From: Saprospiraceae bacterium
GTDB taxonomy: Bacteria; Bacteroidota; Bacteroidia; Chitinophagales; Saprospiraceae
DNA: 64,000 bases
Reading direction: 5' to 3'
NCBI GenBank assembly: GCA_016709995.1
Contig: JADJLQ010000002.1
Span: 620,001-684,000 of the forward strand
Part shown: in pieces, positions 54,663 through 62,950 of the stretch
Numbering within the stretch: position 1 is the first letter of the stretch
Layout: every line of letters begins with the position of its first letter
Program-made: the position numbers and the translations under genes
Notes under the pieces: generated by a model
Told to the model about the DNA's origin: nothing
Seen by the model: only the letters and a program-made list of their open reading frames with translations
The model's database searches: none

Positions 54663-55373
54663 ATGAAAAAATTCTTATTTCTGATGATTGCATTGTCTAT
54701 GGCGATTGCCTCTTGCGCACAGTTTTCAAAGCTAAAACTCCCCAAATTAAGTACTGGCTTGAGCATAGAAGAGATCGGAGGAGGTCTCAAAGAAGCGCTT
54801 AACAATGGTATCAGCAAAGGATCTGATCTTTTAAGCCAGGTCGATGGCTATTATCAAAGCCCTTATAAAATATTTTTGCCTGCAGAGGCTACCAATGTCA
54901 TCAATAAACTCAAGATGGTGCCTGGATTTAATGACCTTGAGCAAAACTTAACCCTTCGGGTCAACCGCGCTGCAGAACTTGCTGCGCAAAAAGCTAAGCC
55001 GATATTTGTCAAAGCAATAAAAGAAATGACTTTTCAGGATGCGACCAATATATTGATGGGTGCGGATACATCTGCTACCTTTTATCTTAATCAGCATACC
55101 TATGCACCGTTATATTCAGAATTTCAACCGATTATCCTGGATGCGCTCAACGAAGTGCATGCCGCAGATTATTGGGAGACAGCAGTGACCGCGTACAACA
55201 AAATACCTTTAGTAAAGAAAACCAATCCAAAATTGGACGATTATGTTGCAGCTCAGGCACTCAATGGTCTTTTTGCCATGATCGCTAAGGAAGAAATCGG
55301 TATCCGCAAAGACATCAGCCTACGTACTTCTGATTTACTCAAGAAAGTATTCGCTAAGCAGGATAAAAAATAG
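54663..55373 (+). CDS. DUF4197 lipoprotein
   Basis: Protein of 236 residues from the ATG at 54663, which gives MKKFLFLMIALSMAIASC with a lipobox-type IASC; an ATG 30 bases upstream adds an unlikely tail. DUF4197 features are visible: LSIEEIGGGLKEALNNGI (~30), YKIFLPAEATNVINKLKMVPG, and MTFQDATNILMGADTSATFYL. The lipid anchor would tie it to the inner or outer membrane. Function of the family is unknown. Confidence 0.82.
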   Translation: MKKFLFLMIALSMAIASCAQFSKLKLPKLSTGLSIEEIGGGLKEALNNGISKGSDLLSQVDGYYQSPYKIFLPAEATNVINKLKMVPGFNDLEQNLTLRVNRAAELAAQKAKPIFVKAIKEMTFQDATNILMGADTSATFYLNQHTYAPLYSEFQPIILDALNEVHAADYWETAVTAYNKIPLVKKTNPKLDDYVAAQALNGLFAMIAKEEIGIRKDISLRTSDLLKKVFAKQDKK

Positions 55374-55479
55374 TCCCGCAGCTTTTATTAAAGGATTAAA
55401 TCGGAACATTCGGATCCGTGCTGGAAGCCTCCGGAATCAATTCAGGACTTTTGCTTAACACGTACATTTTAATCCTACT

Positions 55480-55600
55480 AAATCTTTGTCTTCATAGTGC
55501 TTGCTTTTAACGTTTTGGCCTCGTGCATCAATTGGTATTAACCCATCTGTCTGGTAGTAGGATCCATGCTGAACCGTAAACTTACGGTATAAAAATTTTT
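55480..55600 (+). ncRNA. candidate small RNA, copy 1 of a tandem repeat with its own hairpin
   Basis: About 101 bases (55480-55580) repeated once at 55660-55759. At its end it forms ACCGTAA-AC-TTACGGT (55573-55588), then AAAAA and a T5 run (55596-55600). No ORF is conserved between the copies. It fits a small RNA with a terminator or a structured mRNA element, but this is not proven. Confidence 0.4.
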
Positions 55601-55659
55601 AGATGCCGTCAATTAATCCCGTAGGGAAATAATGTTTATGATAGAACTTCTAACATCAT

Positions 55660-55790
55660 AAATCGTTGCCTGCATAGTCTTACTTTTAACCTTTTGGCCT
55701 CGTGTATCAATTGGTAATAACCCATCTGTCTGGTAGTAGGATCCATGCTGAACCGTAAAGAAATAGGTTTAAACCTATTAAAGAATTTTT
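55660..55790 (+). ncRNA. candidate small RNA, copy 2 of a tandem repeat with a different hairpin
   Basis: The unit 55660-55759 matches copy 1 with 3 differences over the last 77 bases (55683-55759). Its own hairpin AATAGGTTT-AAACCTATT (55762-55779) is unlike that of copy 1, and is followed by a T5 run (55786-55790). Apart from the repeats, 55374-55822 contains no gene. Confidence 0.4.
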
Positions 55791-55822
55791 AAACTGACAA
55801 GGATCTAAATTTGTGATAAGCC

Positions 55823-56218
55823 TCAATTCATCGCCCAAAAGTCAATCACCAACACTTTATCCAGGTGTGGACCCAATACTTTACCAAAAGCTTTGTGTTC
55901 CGGATGTATCAGATAGGCATCCCTATCCGCTTCTGATGTAAATGTGAGCACAAAACTATGGGTAAAGCCTTCATTATGATTTTCAGGACTGTTGTTCGTG
56001 CCCCACTCATAACCTTTGATTTGACTTATTTTAGAGGGCAGAACTCCAAAAGCGGTCTCTACTTTTTTGATATCCTCCGCCGAACTGGCGTCCTTAAATT
56101 TGAACAGGACTACGTGGCGTAAATTTTTAGGCTTGTTGGTTGAAGTGAGATTGGATTGTGACTGCATCGCTATCGGAAGAGTAAATAAAAACACAAAAGA
56201 TAAAATTAAGAATTTCAT
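55823..56218 (-). CDS. Dabb (stress-responsive alpha/beta barrel) protein, secreted
   Basis: Protein of 131 residues with a signal peptide (MKFLILSFVFLFTLPIAMQSQ) and a Dabb domain (~33-131): LRHVVLFKFKDASSAEDI, GYEWGTNNSPENHNEGFTHSFVLTF and HPEHKAFG. The HVVLFKF strand and the late HPEH are family marks. Dabb proteins form dimeric ferredoxin-like barrels, some of them enzymes; the substrate here is unknown. The export signal is common in Bacteroidota versions. Confidence 0.88.
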   Translation of the reverse strand: MKFLILSFVFLFTLPIAMQSQSNLTSTNKPKNLRHVVLFKFKDASSAEDIKKVETAFGVLPSKISQIKGYEWGTNNSPENHNEGFTHSFVLTFTSEADRDAYLIHPEHKAFGKVLGPHLDKVLVIDFWAMN

Positions 56219-56476
56219 TGATTAGATTTTTGCCATGAAGATATTTCTTATTTAGTAACCAAATGCATTGAATTCAGAAACCAGGCCTTGCTTGGATAAA
56301 ATTATTATTCAACAACATCATGGCATGGAGTTATGTGAATTATTTGTTATACTATGTTGAGTATAAGCTAAGAATATCCTAAAGTCATAGTTCAAAACTT
56401 CCTTTCCGTCGAATAATTTATCATCTGCACAATTTAGACTGATACCTTGGGGTTTAAAATTGCTTAAACCTTAAAC

Positions 56477-57633
56477 ATGAATTCCATCGAACAGTTTTTC
56501 CTGATGTGCTCCGGTGCCAATGCTACCATTCTCAAAAAAAGCCCCACCGATATCAATAAATATATAGGTATCGGTGCTACGATTTTTTTTACTGGCTTGC
56601 TGGCGATGATCTCGGCGAGTTATGCGATCTATACTGTCTTTGATAGTTGGGGAGGGGCCATTGCTTTCGGTTTGGTATGGGGGCTCATGATATTTAACCT
56701 GGATCGGTATATCGTATCCTCGATGAAAAGGCGTGGCACTTTTGGCAGTGATTTTATGACCGCTTTGCCTCGTCTTGTGCTGGCAGTCATCATATCAATC
56801 GTCATTTCCAAACCATTGGAATTAAAAATATTCGAAAAAGAGATCAATGCAGAGCTCATCAGCATGGAGCAGGAGGTGTACAAAACCCAGGAATCCAAAG
56901 TACAGGATCGCTATCAAAGTCAGACCCTGGCACTCCAAAGCGAGATCGCTTCACTAAAAGCAGAGATACAAGTCAAACAAATCAAACGAGATGAACTGGC
57001 CGCCATCGCTCAGCAAGAAGCTGATGGCACCGGAGGCTCAAAACAAAAAAACCTGGGTCCTATCTACAAAGCCAAAAAAAGGATGCAGACCAGGCAGATG
57101 CTGAACTAAAAACGTTGATCGCACAATATCAGCCATTGATCAATGACAAAGAGGCTACCATAAAAGCTACACAAGAGTCTATGACTGCAGACATCCATGG
57201 ATTAAATAGAGCTGGCCTCGGTGGTTTTGCCTCCAGGATAGATGCCCTGTCCCGACTAGCTGCCAACAGTCAGGCAATCTGGATAGCCAGCCTTTTTATC
57301 ATGTTGCTTTTTATCGCCATTGAAACAGCTCCAATCTTTACCAAACTGATTTCTGCCCGCAGCCCCTATGATTATCTATTGCACAAACACGAACATGTAT
57401 TCGAGATGAATCATAAACAATTGACTTCGATCCTGGCCACTTCTACACAATACAAAATATCTCAGGAAAATGAAATCGATACATTTAAAGCGCAGACCCG
57501 CATTCGGGCTGAAAAACAACTCATAGAACATGCCGTTAAAGAAGAGGTAGATCGACTAAAACGAGAACCAGCCGGCTGGAAAGAGTGGTGGGCAAAAGGT
57601 CTTTTTATCAACCGGCCGGAAGCCAATTTGTAG
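56477..57633 (+). pseudogene. DUF4407 membrane protein, one frameshift
   Basis: Two frames (56477-57109 and 57115-57633) join into one protein of about 385 residues if one A is added to the A7 run at 57074-57080 (GPIYKAKKKDADQADAELKT). N-terminal membrane helices lie at ~30-55, ~58-75 and ~92-110; a long coiled-coil-like stretch (~115-250) follows; another helix (IWIASLFIMLLFIAIETAP) comes near 280, with a charged C-terminal part. DUF4407 is found mainly in Bacteroidota and its function is not known. The single indel is in a homopolymer, so an assembly error is the simplest cause. Confidence 0.82.
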
Positions 57634-57686
57634 TTTTTAGTTGTTTAAACCCAACTACTTTGGGTTATTCCTCCGTCTATGGTTAT

Positions 57687-58091
57687 ATGAATAGAATGAT
57701 AGGCATATGCTTCCTGACTTTGTTTTTTGCTTGTGCTAAGGATCAAAGCGCTGATCAGGGTGTTTTAGAAGGCAAATATCTTACCAATCGATTATTAGAT
57801 ATAAGTTGTGCTGTAGTGCCTGAAGACAAACTGCCCTTTCTGCAAGTACTTAAATCAAACTCCTCTGAATACGAATTTGTACTCACCCGATTTAATCCGG
57901 ATAGGCAAATCTCAAAATACCCTGGCATCACGTTGCAAACAGATACAGCAGATCAATCACTATTATTCTATCGTGGTGATCCGGCAGGTAGCTGGAAGAA
58001 TTCTATCCTGGCCGACAATCATAAACTATTGACTTTTTCGATTCAGTTGGCAGACCAGTGGGTGTATTTTGTAGGAGTGAAAGAAGAATAG
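57687..58091 (+). CDS. small lipoprotein, hypothetical
   Basis: Protein of 134 residues from the ATG at 57687, giving MNRMIGICFLTLFFACAKD with a lipobox FFAC; the longer frame from 57585 overlaps the DUF4407 gene and lacks a signal. The mature part is probably an all-beta domain (LLFYRGDPAGSWKNSI). No family recognised. It follows the DUF4407 gene closely and may be cotranscribed. Confidence 0.62.
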   Translation: MNRMIGICFLTLFFACAKDQSADQGVLEGKYLTNRLLDISCAVVPEDKLPFLQVLKSNSSEYEFVLTRFNPDRQISKYPGITLQTDTADQSLLFYRGDPAGSWKNSILADNHKLLTFSIQLADQWVYFVGVKEE

Positions 58092-58111
58092 TAGCTTCTT
58101 GATCCGGGACT

Positions 58112-59269
58112 TTATTTTACCTCCAACAGATCTTTTTCAGGTAGGGCCGGATATTTGGTATGAGGTTCCGTTTGATACCAAAACACCGTGGACGCTATAT
58201 CGTCCTGAAGCGGTAGATATCTTCCATCACTGCGCCAGCCTAAGGCCTGAATCGTCACTTTGAGATCTTTTTCAAATCTGATAGGATCGGTGATATGCCA
58301 TCGGTACAATCCAAATCGTTGGGTGATCTGGTAGTGACCATCTCCTTTGATCACCTGGTGCATGCCCGCATAGGGCGTATTGAAAACGGTATAGTCTACT
58401 GTTTCTACCCCGGCGGCGTTTTTAGTACGGGTGTCAAAATCGTAGGACCCGCAGAAATAATCTTCTGTACCTGTGCCTGCAATGGTCGGCCATTGCTGAT
58501 CTCCATCCATATAAAATTTGATTTCACCTTCACCCCACCATCCATTGTCCAGAGATCCATAAGCTATATATGTGCCGACATAATGCCCTTTTCCTTTTAT
58601 GCCATCGACCAAAGTATAGACTGATTTGTAGGGCAATCGATTGGTCCTGCGGAATTGTGCATGAAAATAGCCTGCATCCGGCGCTACCTCGGTAAGTGAA
58701 TAATCAACCTGGTAATACAAGATCATATCTTTTTCGTCTATATTCTCCATAGTGATCTTGCATTTTTTCCTGAATGGCATTGGCCAATAACAATTGAATG
58801 CGCTACCGGGATTGACGGTAACAGCCAGGGAAGACAAAGGCGCATATTTACACCATCCCATTCCAAAAAAATCACCCACCGGTACTTCTATGGATGGTTC
58901 AGTTTCATCATCCCAATAAAATCTAAGTATGGAAAATCTCCAATTGCCGGTAGGGGTCATCCAGATGTGTTGTATGGCTCCGGGTCCGGTGATTTCTGCT
59001 AAAGTAAAGGTGGTCTTAGAAGCGATTTTTACGCTTGGACTTACCTTCCATCCCTGTCCCAGGTCACGGGATGCCCTGGAGCCGGTGCCTTCTGTCGCCA
59101 TTCCTGCTTTGCCTTTTTCACCAGTAAAGTTTTCAGGGCTGATAGACCTGGTCCTGGCATCAGATAGACGAAATAGATTGCCCATGTTTACGCCGATGCC
59201 ATCAAATTTGGTTTGGGCATGTATACTGATACTAAAACATAATGCCAGTAATAAAGTGATTTTTTTCAT
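58112..59269 (-). CDS. GH172 (DUF2961) glycoside hydrolase, secreted
   Basis: Protein of 385 residues from the Met at 59269, which gives MKKITLLLALCFSISIHAQ; an upstream ATG at 59311 adds 14 unlikely residues. DUF2961/GH172 marks: GPGAIQHIWMTPTGNWRFSIL, YWDDETEPSIEVPVGDFFGMG (~125-145), WWGEGEIKFYMDGD (~252) and GTGTEDYFCGSY (~277). The two Glu in GEGE and GTED are at the places of the nucleophile and acid/base in characterised GH172 enzymes. Known members act on D-arabinan, D-fructans or related furanosides; the substrate here is open. Probably secreted or periplasmic. Confidence 0.87.
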   Translation of the reverse strand: MKKITLLLALCFSISIHAQTKFDGIGVNMGNLFRLSDARTRSISPENFTGEKGKAGMATEGTGSRASRDLGQGWKVSPSVKIASKTTFTLAEITGPGAIQHIWMTPTGNWRFSILRFYWDDETEPSIEVPVGDFFGMGWCKYAPLSSLAVTVNPGSAFNCYWPMPFRKKCKITMENIDEKDMILYYQVDYSLTEVAPDAGYFHAQFRRTNRLPYKSVYTLVDGIKGKGHYVGTYIAYGSLDNGWWGEGEIKFYMDGDQQWPTIAGTGTEDYFCGSYDFDTRTKNAAGVETVDYTVFNTPYAGMHQVIKGDGHYQITQRFGLYRWHITDPIRFEKDLKVTIQALGWRSDGRYLPLQDDIASTVFWYQTEPHTKYPALPEKDLLEVK

Positions 59270-59539
59270 ATTCATTTTTTTTGGATCAATGAAGTTAGCT
59301 AAGATTTTCATTATGATGGATGCCGTATATATACTGAGTGTAGGATAATATGCATCCAGAATGAAATATTTTTCTTTCAGGCATGGGGGAACGCAAGCGT
59401 TTTGTGTACCTGGTCAGGCGCACCCATAAAAAGTGTATGATAAGGAACTCCTCTATAGCAGGAATTATATCGGAGTGAAATTTTGAGGATTGCGATGGTG
59501 CATCACATTTCAATTCTGACAGTACAATACGAATCAACG

Positions 59540-59884
59540 TTATTTCTTCTTTTTCTTACTCGACTTCGCTTGTTTATTAAAGTCCAGTGCGAGGTCAATC
59601 CAAAAGTTAAAGTCTTTCTGTGATTTCATGCCGGTCTCATCTACGAGCACGTAGCCTTTCATAGGTCGGTGCGTGAAGTCCATGGGGCGGCACCCGGGTT
59701 TCTCTATCATCTCATCATGCATGGTTGGGTCTATCCGGCACATCAGCTCATCTTTGATGATGCCCACACACATTTTGTCATTATACATAAAGGTGAGCCC
59801 ACCCATCATCGCTTTTTCTTCTACCTTGGATAAGGTGGCGAATCTTTTGCGGATGCGCTGTGCTAAATTTTCGTCGTAGGCCAT
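59540..59884 (-). CDS. TfoX N-terminal domain protein
   Basis: 114 residues that are almost entirely a TfoX-N domain: KAMMGGLTFMYNDKMCVGII with MCRIDP after it, and MDFTHRPMKGYVLVDE. The Lys-rich tail (SSKKKKK) is basic. The TfoX C-terminal domain of the E. coli Sxy protein is absent, so a competence role is not implied. Single-domain versions of this type are common in Bacteroidota and are not characterised. Confidence 0.82.
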   Translation of the reverse strand: MAYDENLAQRIRKRFATLSKVEEKAMMGGLTFMYNDKMCVGIIKDELMCRIDPTMHDEMIEKPGCRPMDFTHRPMKGYVLVDETGMKSQKDFNFWIDLALDFNKQAKSSKKKKK

Positions 59885-60034
59885 AGTTAAAATTAAATTT
59901 TTTTGGCTGAATTAATTATACCGGCAAGTATTTTTTTGATTAGGTATGATCTCAGGATGGTGAATTGAATCGCAGGGGTATCTTTCTTCAAGCAATTATT
60001 TTCAAAACTTCAGAAGCGTTGAAGCCTTATCAAA

Positions 60035-61081
60035 CTACTCCTTATTCGCTAACTGGCCACATGCCGCATCGATATCTTTCCCTCTGCTGCGCCGCACAGT
60101 CACATATACTCCATGTTTGTACAGGTAATTGGTGAATATATCCAGGCGATCCTGGGTCGTCTTGACAAACGCTACACCTCCTATAGGATTGTATTCAATG
60201 ATATTGACTTTGACTGGGAAGTTTCTTTTGCACAGACTGACTAAATGTTGGGCATCCAACAGCGTATCATTAAAATTATTGAAGGCTATATATTCGTACG
60301 TGATATCGTTGCGGGTCTTGTAATAGAAGTATTCCAGGGCGTCCATGAGGATCTCAAGATTATTAGATTCATTGATCGGCATGATCTCATTGCGTTTGAT
60401 ATCATCGGCCGCATGGAGGGAAAGTGCCAGGTTGAACCTCACCTGGTCATCCCCCAACTGTCGGATCATTTTGGCGATCCCGGCAGTACTGACTGTAATA
60501 CGATTAGGGCTCAGGCCTATCGCCAGATGGTGCGTGAGTAATTGGGTACTACGTATGACTTCTTTATAATTGAGCAGCGGCTCGCCCATGCCCATATACA
60601 CGATGTTGGAGAGTGGCGTAGCATATTGCTCCAGGGATTGTTGATTGACTAAAAAGAACTGATCTACGATCTCTGCAGCCTCCAGATTACGCAGTCGTTT
60701 CATTTTACCTGTAGCACAAAAACTACAGGTCAGACTACAGCCTACCTGGGTCGATACACACACCGTATACCGCTTGGATTGCTCCACCGGGATGAGCACC
60801 GACTCTATTTTAGGACCATCATGCAGGACAAACCGGGATTTGATCGTACCATCAGTACTTACCTGGGATTTGTCCAGCTGGATGGGCTTGAATGCCGTCA
60901 ATGACCCTAGCTTTTCTCTCAATGCCATGGATAGGTCGGTCATTTGCGCTATTTCAGCTACCCCTTTTTTCCAGAGCCATTGATAGATTTGTTTTGCCCT
61001 ATATTTGGTCTCTCCAATGGATAAGACCCAGGCCTCGAGTTGATCGAGATCCATGGATCGGAGGTCTATTGGCTGTGACAT
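60035..61081 (-). CDS. rlmN: 23S rRNA (adenine2503-C2)-methyltransferase RlmN
   Basis: Radical-SAM enzyme of 348 residues. CSLTCSFCATGKMKR (~114-128) holds the CxxxCxxC cluster ligands; the second catalytic Cys is in AACGQL near the C-terminus (~342). NIVYMGMGEPLLNY and NLALSLHAAD are the other family motifs. It methylates A2503 of 23S rRNA and A37 of some tRNAs. The -7 box lies 8 bases before the ATG, so the mRNA is almost leaderless. Confidence 0.95.
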   Translation of the reverse strand: MSQPIDLRSMDLDQLEAWVLSIGETKYRAKQIYQWLWKKGVAEIAQMTDLSMALREKLGSLTAFKPIQLDKSQVSTDGTIKSRFVLHDGPKIESVLIPVEQSKRYTVCVSTQVGCSLTCSFCATGKMKRLRNLEAAEIVDQFFLVNQQSLEQYATPLSNIVYMGMGEPLLNYKEVIRSTQLLTHHLAIGLSPNRITVSTAGIAKMIRQLGDDQVRFNLALSLHAADDIKRNEIMPINESNNLEILMDALEYFYYKTRNDITYEYIAFNNFNDTLLDAQHLVSLCKRNFPVKVNIIEYNPIGGVAFVKTTQDRLDIFTNYLYKHGVYVTVRRSRGKDIDAACGQLANKE

Positions 61082-61088
61082 GAGGCTG

Positions 61089-61096
61089 CAAAGATA
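61089..61096 (-). promoter_or_regulatory. -7 box for rlmN
   Basis: The minus strand reads TATCTTTG then CAGCC, directly before the ATG at 61081. Confidence 0.5.
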
Positions 61097-61189
61097 AGCG
61101 CTCTACGCTCTATGATCAGACTAATCTGTGCCCATACTGGTTTGTAATAACATCAGAATAATATTCCATTATTGCCTTTAACATTTACA

Positions 61190-61224
61190 ATTTATTTAAT
61201 AATATTGTGAAATATTAAATAAAT
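61190..61224. promoter_or_regulatory. 12-bp perfect inverted repeat in the rlmN-ndh intergenic region
   Basis: ATTTATTTAATA (61190-61201) and TATTAAATAAAT (61213-61224) with an 11-base spacer, about 140 bases upstream of the ndh -7 box. It could be an operator for a dimeric regulator or an AT-rich hairpin. The rest of 61097-61442 holds no gene. Confidence 0.4.
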
Positions 61225-61364
61225 ACGAATTATATGCTGAATACGGAGCAATCTCATTCTTTTGTGAGTAAATATTGATACCAGTACTATTATTGCATTA
61301 TCCAATATATTTTTTGCCAAATGAAATTTTTTTAGACTGGACTACCTCTTATTATTATTGCGCC

Positions 61365-61372
61365 TACATTTG
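61365..61372 (+). promoter_or_regulatory. -7 box for the NDH-2 gene
   Basis: TACATTTG then CCGCC, 71 bases before the ATG at 61443. This places the transcript start after the alternative ATG at 61275 and supports the 61443 start. Confidence 0.45.
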
Positions 61373-61442
61373 CCGCCACCCCGGATTTTACCAGATACAT
61401 ATATCTTGTATGTTTAGGGTGAATCAGAAGACAAAATATATT

Positions 61443-62831
61443 ATGAACAGCGTATTAGAACCTCATTTGCCGCCCCCTAACGGCAAAAGGATAGTAGTGA
61501 TCGGAGGGGGATTTGCAGGGATAGAATTTGCCAAAAAACTGACTAGTCGGGATTTTCAGATCGTACTGCTGGATAAAAATAATTACCATCAGTTTCAACC
61601 GCTTTTTTACCAGGTTGCGACCGCAGGTATAGAGCCTAGCGCGATTTCTTACCCATTCCGAAAGTTATTTCAGAACAAACCCAACTTCCACTTTAGGCTG
61701 GCAGAAGTATTCCATATAGATACTGTGACCCATGTCCTGGAGACCTCCATCGGTGACATCACCTATGATTACCTGGTGCTGGCCATGGGTGCGCAGACCA
61801 ATTTTTACGGCAATCCATCTCTTGAAAAACACACTTTCCCTTTAAAGTCAACGACGGAATCACTTGTTTTCAGGAATTCGATTCTGAAAAAATTTGAAGA
61901 TGCATTATTGGCGAAAACTTATGAAGAAAGAAAAAAACTACTTCAGTTTGTGGTGGTCGGAGGAGGTCCTACGGGGGTCGAAGTGTCGGGAGCACTGGCA
62001 GAGATGAAAAAATTTATTTTACCCAAAGATTATCCTGAGGTGGATTTTGACCTGATGAAAATCTTCCTCATCGAAGGGTCAGACCGTATCTTGAGTGCTA
62101 TGAGCCCCGGCTCATCCTCTACAGCCAAAAGCTATCTTGAAAAATTTGGTGTAGAAGTCTTCACCAATAGGACAGTCGCTCATTATGATGGATCCGTGGC
62201 TACCTTATCGGATCAAAGTACCATTCAAACCAGTACAGTGATCTGGGCTGCCGGTGTCAAAGCTGTCCGAATCGATGGTTTGAGACAGGAAGTATACCTG
62301 CCAAATAATCGCATCATAGTAGATCCTTACAATCGGGTGACCGGGTATGATAATATATATGTACTCGGTGATCAGGCGGTAGGGGTGACGGCGATGCCGC
62401 AGGTAGCACAGGTAGCTATACAACAAGCATGGAGGCTGGCCAAAAATCTCAATAAAGGATTTGATCTTGCCAAGTGGAGACCTTTTAAATATCATGATAT
62501 GGGTACCATGGCGACCGTAGGGCGTAATAAAGCAGTTGCTGAGATCTACGGCCTTAAATTTTCAGGATTTGTTGCCTGGTTTATCTGGATGTTTATTCAC
62601 TTGATTTCATTATTAGGCTTTAAAAACCGGTTGCAGACTTTGATCAATTGGGCCTGGAATTATTTTTCATATGACCAATCTTTGAGATTAATGATCAACT
62701 CCCACAAAGAACCAACCTTTCTACGCAGCCCCTCATCCAAAGCCTTCCGTCAAGTTGCTTCTACTCAGGCGAAAGAAACAAAAGATGGGTCCAGACCTTC
62801 CAATGAACGAATATTAGCTACAAATCCTTAG
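61443..62831 (+). CDS. ndh: type II NADH:quinone dehydrogenase (NDH-2)
   Basis: About 462 residues from the ATG at 61443. Two dinucleotide-binding folds are visible: VVIGGGFAGIEFAKKL for FAD at the N-terminus and FVVVGGGPTGVEVSGALAEMKK for NADH near 170. YDNIYVLGDQA with VTAMPQVAQVAIQQA is the FAD C-terminal motif. A C-terminal amphipathic or hydrophobic segment (FVAWFIWMFIHLISLLGF, ~380) anchors the enzyme to the membrane. It passes electrons from NADH to quinone without proton pumping. The longer frame from 61275 lies inside the promoter region and is rejected. Confidence 0.92.
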   Translation: MNSVLEPHLPPPNGKRIVVIGGGFAGIEFAKKLTSRDFQIVLLDKNNYHQFQPLFYQVATAGIEPSAISYPFRKLFQNKPNFHFRLAEVFHIDTVTHVLETSIGDITYDYLVLAMGAQTNFYGNPSLEKHTFPLKSTTESLVFRNSILKKFEDALLAKTYEERKKLLQFVVVGGGPTGVEVSGALAEMKKFILPKDYPEVDFDLMKIFLIEGSDRILSAMSPGSSSTAKSYLEKFGVEVFTNRTVAHYDGSVATLSDQSTIQTSTVIWAAGVKAVRIDGLRQEVYLPNNRIIVDPYNRVTGYDNIYVLGDQAVGVTAMPQVAQVAIQQAWRLAKNLNKGFDLAKWRPFKYHDMGTMATVGRNKAVAEIYGLKFSGFVAWFIWMFIHLISLLGFKNRLQTLINWAWNYFSYDQSLRLMINSHKEPTFLRSPSSKAFRQVASTQAKETKDGSRPSNERILATNP

Positions 62832-62907
62832 GTATATGCTTCATAATACCAGCCTGGGCTGAGCCATTAGTTCTTTAGCAGCTTACTTCTATAGGATTTA
62901 ATTAACG

Positions 62908-62915
62908 TAACTTTG
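62908..62915 (+). promoter_or_regulatory. -7 box for the DEAD-box helicase gene
   Basis: TAACTTTG then CCGCG, 36 bases before the GTG at 62951. Confidence 0.45.
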
Positions 62916-62950
62916 CCGCGCGAGCAAATTTTTGACTATAATACAACCAA

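Noticed and set aside
59295..59537. 80-codon frame on the minus strand upstream of the GH172 gene
   Set aside because: Overlaps the GH172 start, has no recognisable family and no promoter; probably chance.
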